From: a virus
Length of the DNA stretch: 25,884 bases
Strand: one strand, 5' to 3'
Virus record (IMG/VR): IMGVR_UViG_3300025070_000202
Span: 1-25,884 of that record
Part shown: piece by piece, positions 24,718 through 25,884 of the stretch
Numbering within the stretch: position 1 is the stretch's first letter
Layout of the letters: every line of letters begins with the position of its first letter
Position numbers and translations under genes: made by a program
The notes under the pieces: generated by a model
Seen by the model: the letters and a program-made list of their open reading frames with translations, nothing else
Told to the model about the DNA's origin: nothing
Databases searched by the model: none

Positions 24718-25017
24718 ATGACAACTAAAGAACAATTTATCACGCAGCTCCAAAATGAGCAGACCCCCTATCAAGAGTTTCCAAAAACTTTTTCAGAGCA
24801 TTCAGACGAAAATGTGGACCACCCAAACCACTATAGACCTGGTATTTATGAAGCTATAAACGTAATTAATGCTTGGAAGTTAAACTTCTCGTTGGGCAAT
24901 GCAGTAAAATACATTTGCAGAGCAGGACACAAAGACCCAAATAGAGAAATCGAAGACCTTAAGAAAGCTCTGTTCTATATCCAAAGCGAAATAGAGCGTA
25001 TCGAAGCTCAAAGATAA
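24718..25017 (+). CDS. DUF3310-family protein
   Basis: The only plus-strand gene in the window, 99 aa. The domain from about residue 33 is typical: VDHPNHYRPGIYEAINVINA, then LGNAVKYICRAGHKDPNRE and DLKKALFYIQSEIE. DUF3310 proteins are common in phages, often near nucleotide metabolism genes; their biochemical role is not settled. The ATG has AAGGA upstream and the gene reads away from the AT-rich region. It ends in a ten-base convergent overlap with the 108-aa minus-strand gene. Opposite orientation suggests expression at a different time from the structural genes. Confidence 0.88.
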   Translation: MTTKEQFITQLQNEQTPYQEFPKTFSEHSDENVDHPNHYRPGIYEAINVINAWKLNFSLGNAVKYICRAGHKDPNREIEDLKKALFYIQSEIERIEAQR

Positions 25018-25334
25018 TCCTCATATACACCATAAAGATCATCTAGCTGCTCCATAACATCTTCTAGGTCTTCACCCACTACCCAGTTAGACCAATACCC
25101 ACCAAGATCTAACCTAGCAAACACTCCCTCTACCCTAGTCGCAGAAGTCATAGGCTTGATAAAGTCTTCATGTAACTCAATCGCATCCTCAATGGCCTTT
25201 AAATGCTCCTCAGATAGCACTTTACCAACTTTAGGTAACTCTAGGCTTAAATCTAGCTCTCTATCCGTTAGAGCTAGTTCTCCGCCTGCATGTGTAACCT
25301 TTACACCATCGGCCACTTTCTTCTCTATATTCAT
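25008..25334 (-). CDS. Acidic 108-aa protein of unknown function
   Basis: A protein rich in Glu, Asp and Leu (GELALTDRELDLSLELPKVG, HLKAIEDAIELHEDFI), ending in an acidic stretch (LEDVMEQLDDLYGVYEDYL). I do not recognise a family. Its ATG overlaps the stop of the 59-aa gene (ATGA), and its last ten bases overlap the end of the convergent DUF3310 gene. It belongs to the small operon with the MazG-like gene, so it is likely an early or accessory protein rather than a virion part. Confidence 0.65.
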   Translation of the reverse strand: MNIEKKVADGVKVTHAGGELALTDRELDLSLELPKVGKVLSEEHLKAIEDAIELHEDFIKPMTSATRVEGVFARLDLGGYWSNWVVGEDLEDVMEQLDDLYGVYEDYL

Positions 25335-25510
25335 TTGTAGTAACCTTTAGATTTACCCTTTGGCTTAGGTTTAGATTTACCCTTGCCTTTACCCTTTGAA
25401 GCCATAGTGGCTCTCACAGCCCTACCTTGTCGCTCTGCTTCCTCTTTAGTTTTGTATATTTTGCCTGTTTTACCCCAACGGTAGCCACCTTTAACTTTGT
25501 TAACTGGCAT
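25331..25510 (-). CDS. 59-aa Lys/Gly-rich small protein
   Basis: I found this by translating the gap between its neighbours. It starts MPVNKVKGGYRWGKTGKIYK, continues TKEEAERQGRAVRATMASKG, and ends in a tail of Lys, Gly, Ser and Pro (residues 39-59). Short phage proteins with a KGGYRWG...GKIY.TKE.AE.Q..A start are familiar to me from other genomes, but have no known function. The ATG shares one base with the MazG-like gene's TAA (TAATG), and its TGA overlaps the next ATG (ATGA), so three genes form one tightly coupled chain. The tail may bind nucleic acid. Confidence 0.75.
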   Translation of the reverse strand: MPVNKVKGGYRWGKTGKIYKTKEEAERQGRAVRATMASKGKGKGKSKPKPKGKSKGYYK

Positions 25511-25836
25511 TATCGGTTATCTCCACTCCCAGAGATCACGCCTCTGTTCTTGCGACTTGATAATTTTTCAACATTCTTCAAGGCTACAAAGTCTAAAGCT
25601 AGATTCAACTCAAGACTAAGGTTAGCTAAATACCAAAGTACATCACCAAGCTCTTTAGCTAAAGCTGTTCTGTCCTCTGCGCTTACAACGCCACCCTTGT
25701 CACGAATGATCTTTTTAATCTTGTCCGCTACTTCTCCAGCTTCCCCTGTTAGACCTAGCGCACAATAAACCAACCCTTGATCTTTAGGATAAAGTGCTGT
25801 TTCTCTCGCTTTACTTTGATAGTTATTTAATTCCAT
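25510..25836 (-). CDS. MazG-like nucleotide pyrophosphohydrolase
   Basis: A 108-aa protein of the MazG family, which splits pyrophosphate from nucleoside triphosphates. Visible motifs are LGLTGEAGEVADKIKK at 27-42, with the metal-binding E32 and E35, and KELGDVLWYLANLS at 61-74, with E62 and D65. A single MazG domain of this length is usual for phage copies. Such enzymes may adjust the host nucleotide pool or alarmone level during infection. The ATG has AGAGG upstream and overlaps the end of the gene cut by the window edge by 14 bases. Confidence 0.88.
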   Translation of the reverse strand: MELNNYQSKARETALYPKDQGLVYCALGLTGEAGEVADKIKKIIRDKGGVVSAEDRTALAKELGDVLWYLANLSLELNLALDFVALKNVEKLSSRKNRGVISGSGDNR

Positions 25837-25884
25837 CTAGTATACCTCTTGTTACTTGCAGCTCGATAACCTCAATGGCCATCT
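25823..25884 (-). CDS. C-terminal fragment of a gene cut by the window edge
   Basis: An open frame comes in from the right edge and ends at a TAA at 25823-25825, giving ...MAIEVIELQVTRGILDGIK. It overlaps the MazG-like start by 14 bases, as expected for coupled phage genes. Only about 20 codons are visible, so no function can be given, and it could be a chance frame. Confidence 0.45.
   Translation of the reverse strand, partial: MAIEVIELQVTRGILDGIK

Noticed and set aside
1-25884. CRISPR array, tRNA genes, insertion sequences or attachment sites
   Set aside because: No gap exceeds about 85 bases outside the genes, there are no spaced repeats, and I saw no transposase, integrase or tRNA-like fold.

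Overview
This window is part of the genome of a tailed dsDNA phage with a contractile tail (myovirus morphology, Caudoviricetes). It holds almost the whole virion-structure module. The DNA looks AT-rich (I judge roughly 40% GC by eye, not counted), has strong AGGAG-type ribosome binding sites, and is packed with genes that overlap or lie a few bases apart. I see no integrase, repressor, lysis cassette or tRNA. The host cannot be named from the sequence; a Gram-negative, possibly aquatic, host is only a guess.

Nearly every gene is on the minus strand, so the module reads from right to left. From about 25.9 kb down to 24.7 kb there is a small accessory block: a gene cut by the window edge, a MazG-like nucleotide pyrophosphohydrolase, a 59-aa Lys/Gly-rich protein and a 108-aa acidic protein. 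One gene there, of the DUF3310 type, is on the plus strand. It diverges from the packaging genes across a very AT-rich promoter region at about 24.64-24.72 kb. Packaging and head genes follow: a DUF5824-like basic protein, the large terminase (TTG start), a small HTH protein, portal, MuF-like protein, a 67-aa protein, scaffold, major capsid protein and a 103-aa protein.

Neck and tail genes come next: a head-tail connector carrying a C-terminal fibronectin-III-like domain, two further neck/completion proteins and a likely tail terminator. After these are the sheath, the tube, a tail assembly chaperone with a clear -1 frameshift site, and the tape measure. The baseplate genes end the window: a CIS-tube-like protein, a LysM protein, a gpD/gp27-like hub, a gp5/VgrG-like spike, three unassigned proteins, gp25-like, and a baseplate J/gp6-like gene cut by the left edge.

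The genes form one assembly line. Terminase fills a scaffolded capsid through the portal, the neck proteins close it, and the tube grows to the length set by the tape measure with help from the frameshifted chaperone. The sheath then coats the tube on a simplified T4-type baseplate. The clearest finding is the GGGTTTT slippery heptamer at 11399-11405. It joins a 250-residue protein with a two-CxxC putative zinc site to a 74-residue extension that ends just before the tape measure gene. A perfect T4-type late promoter core (TATAAATA) lies upstream of this gene.
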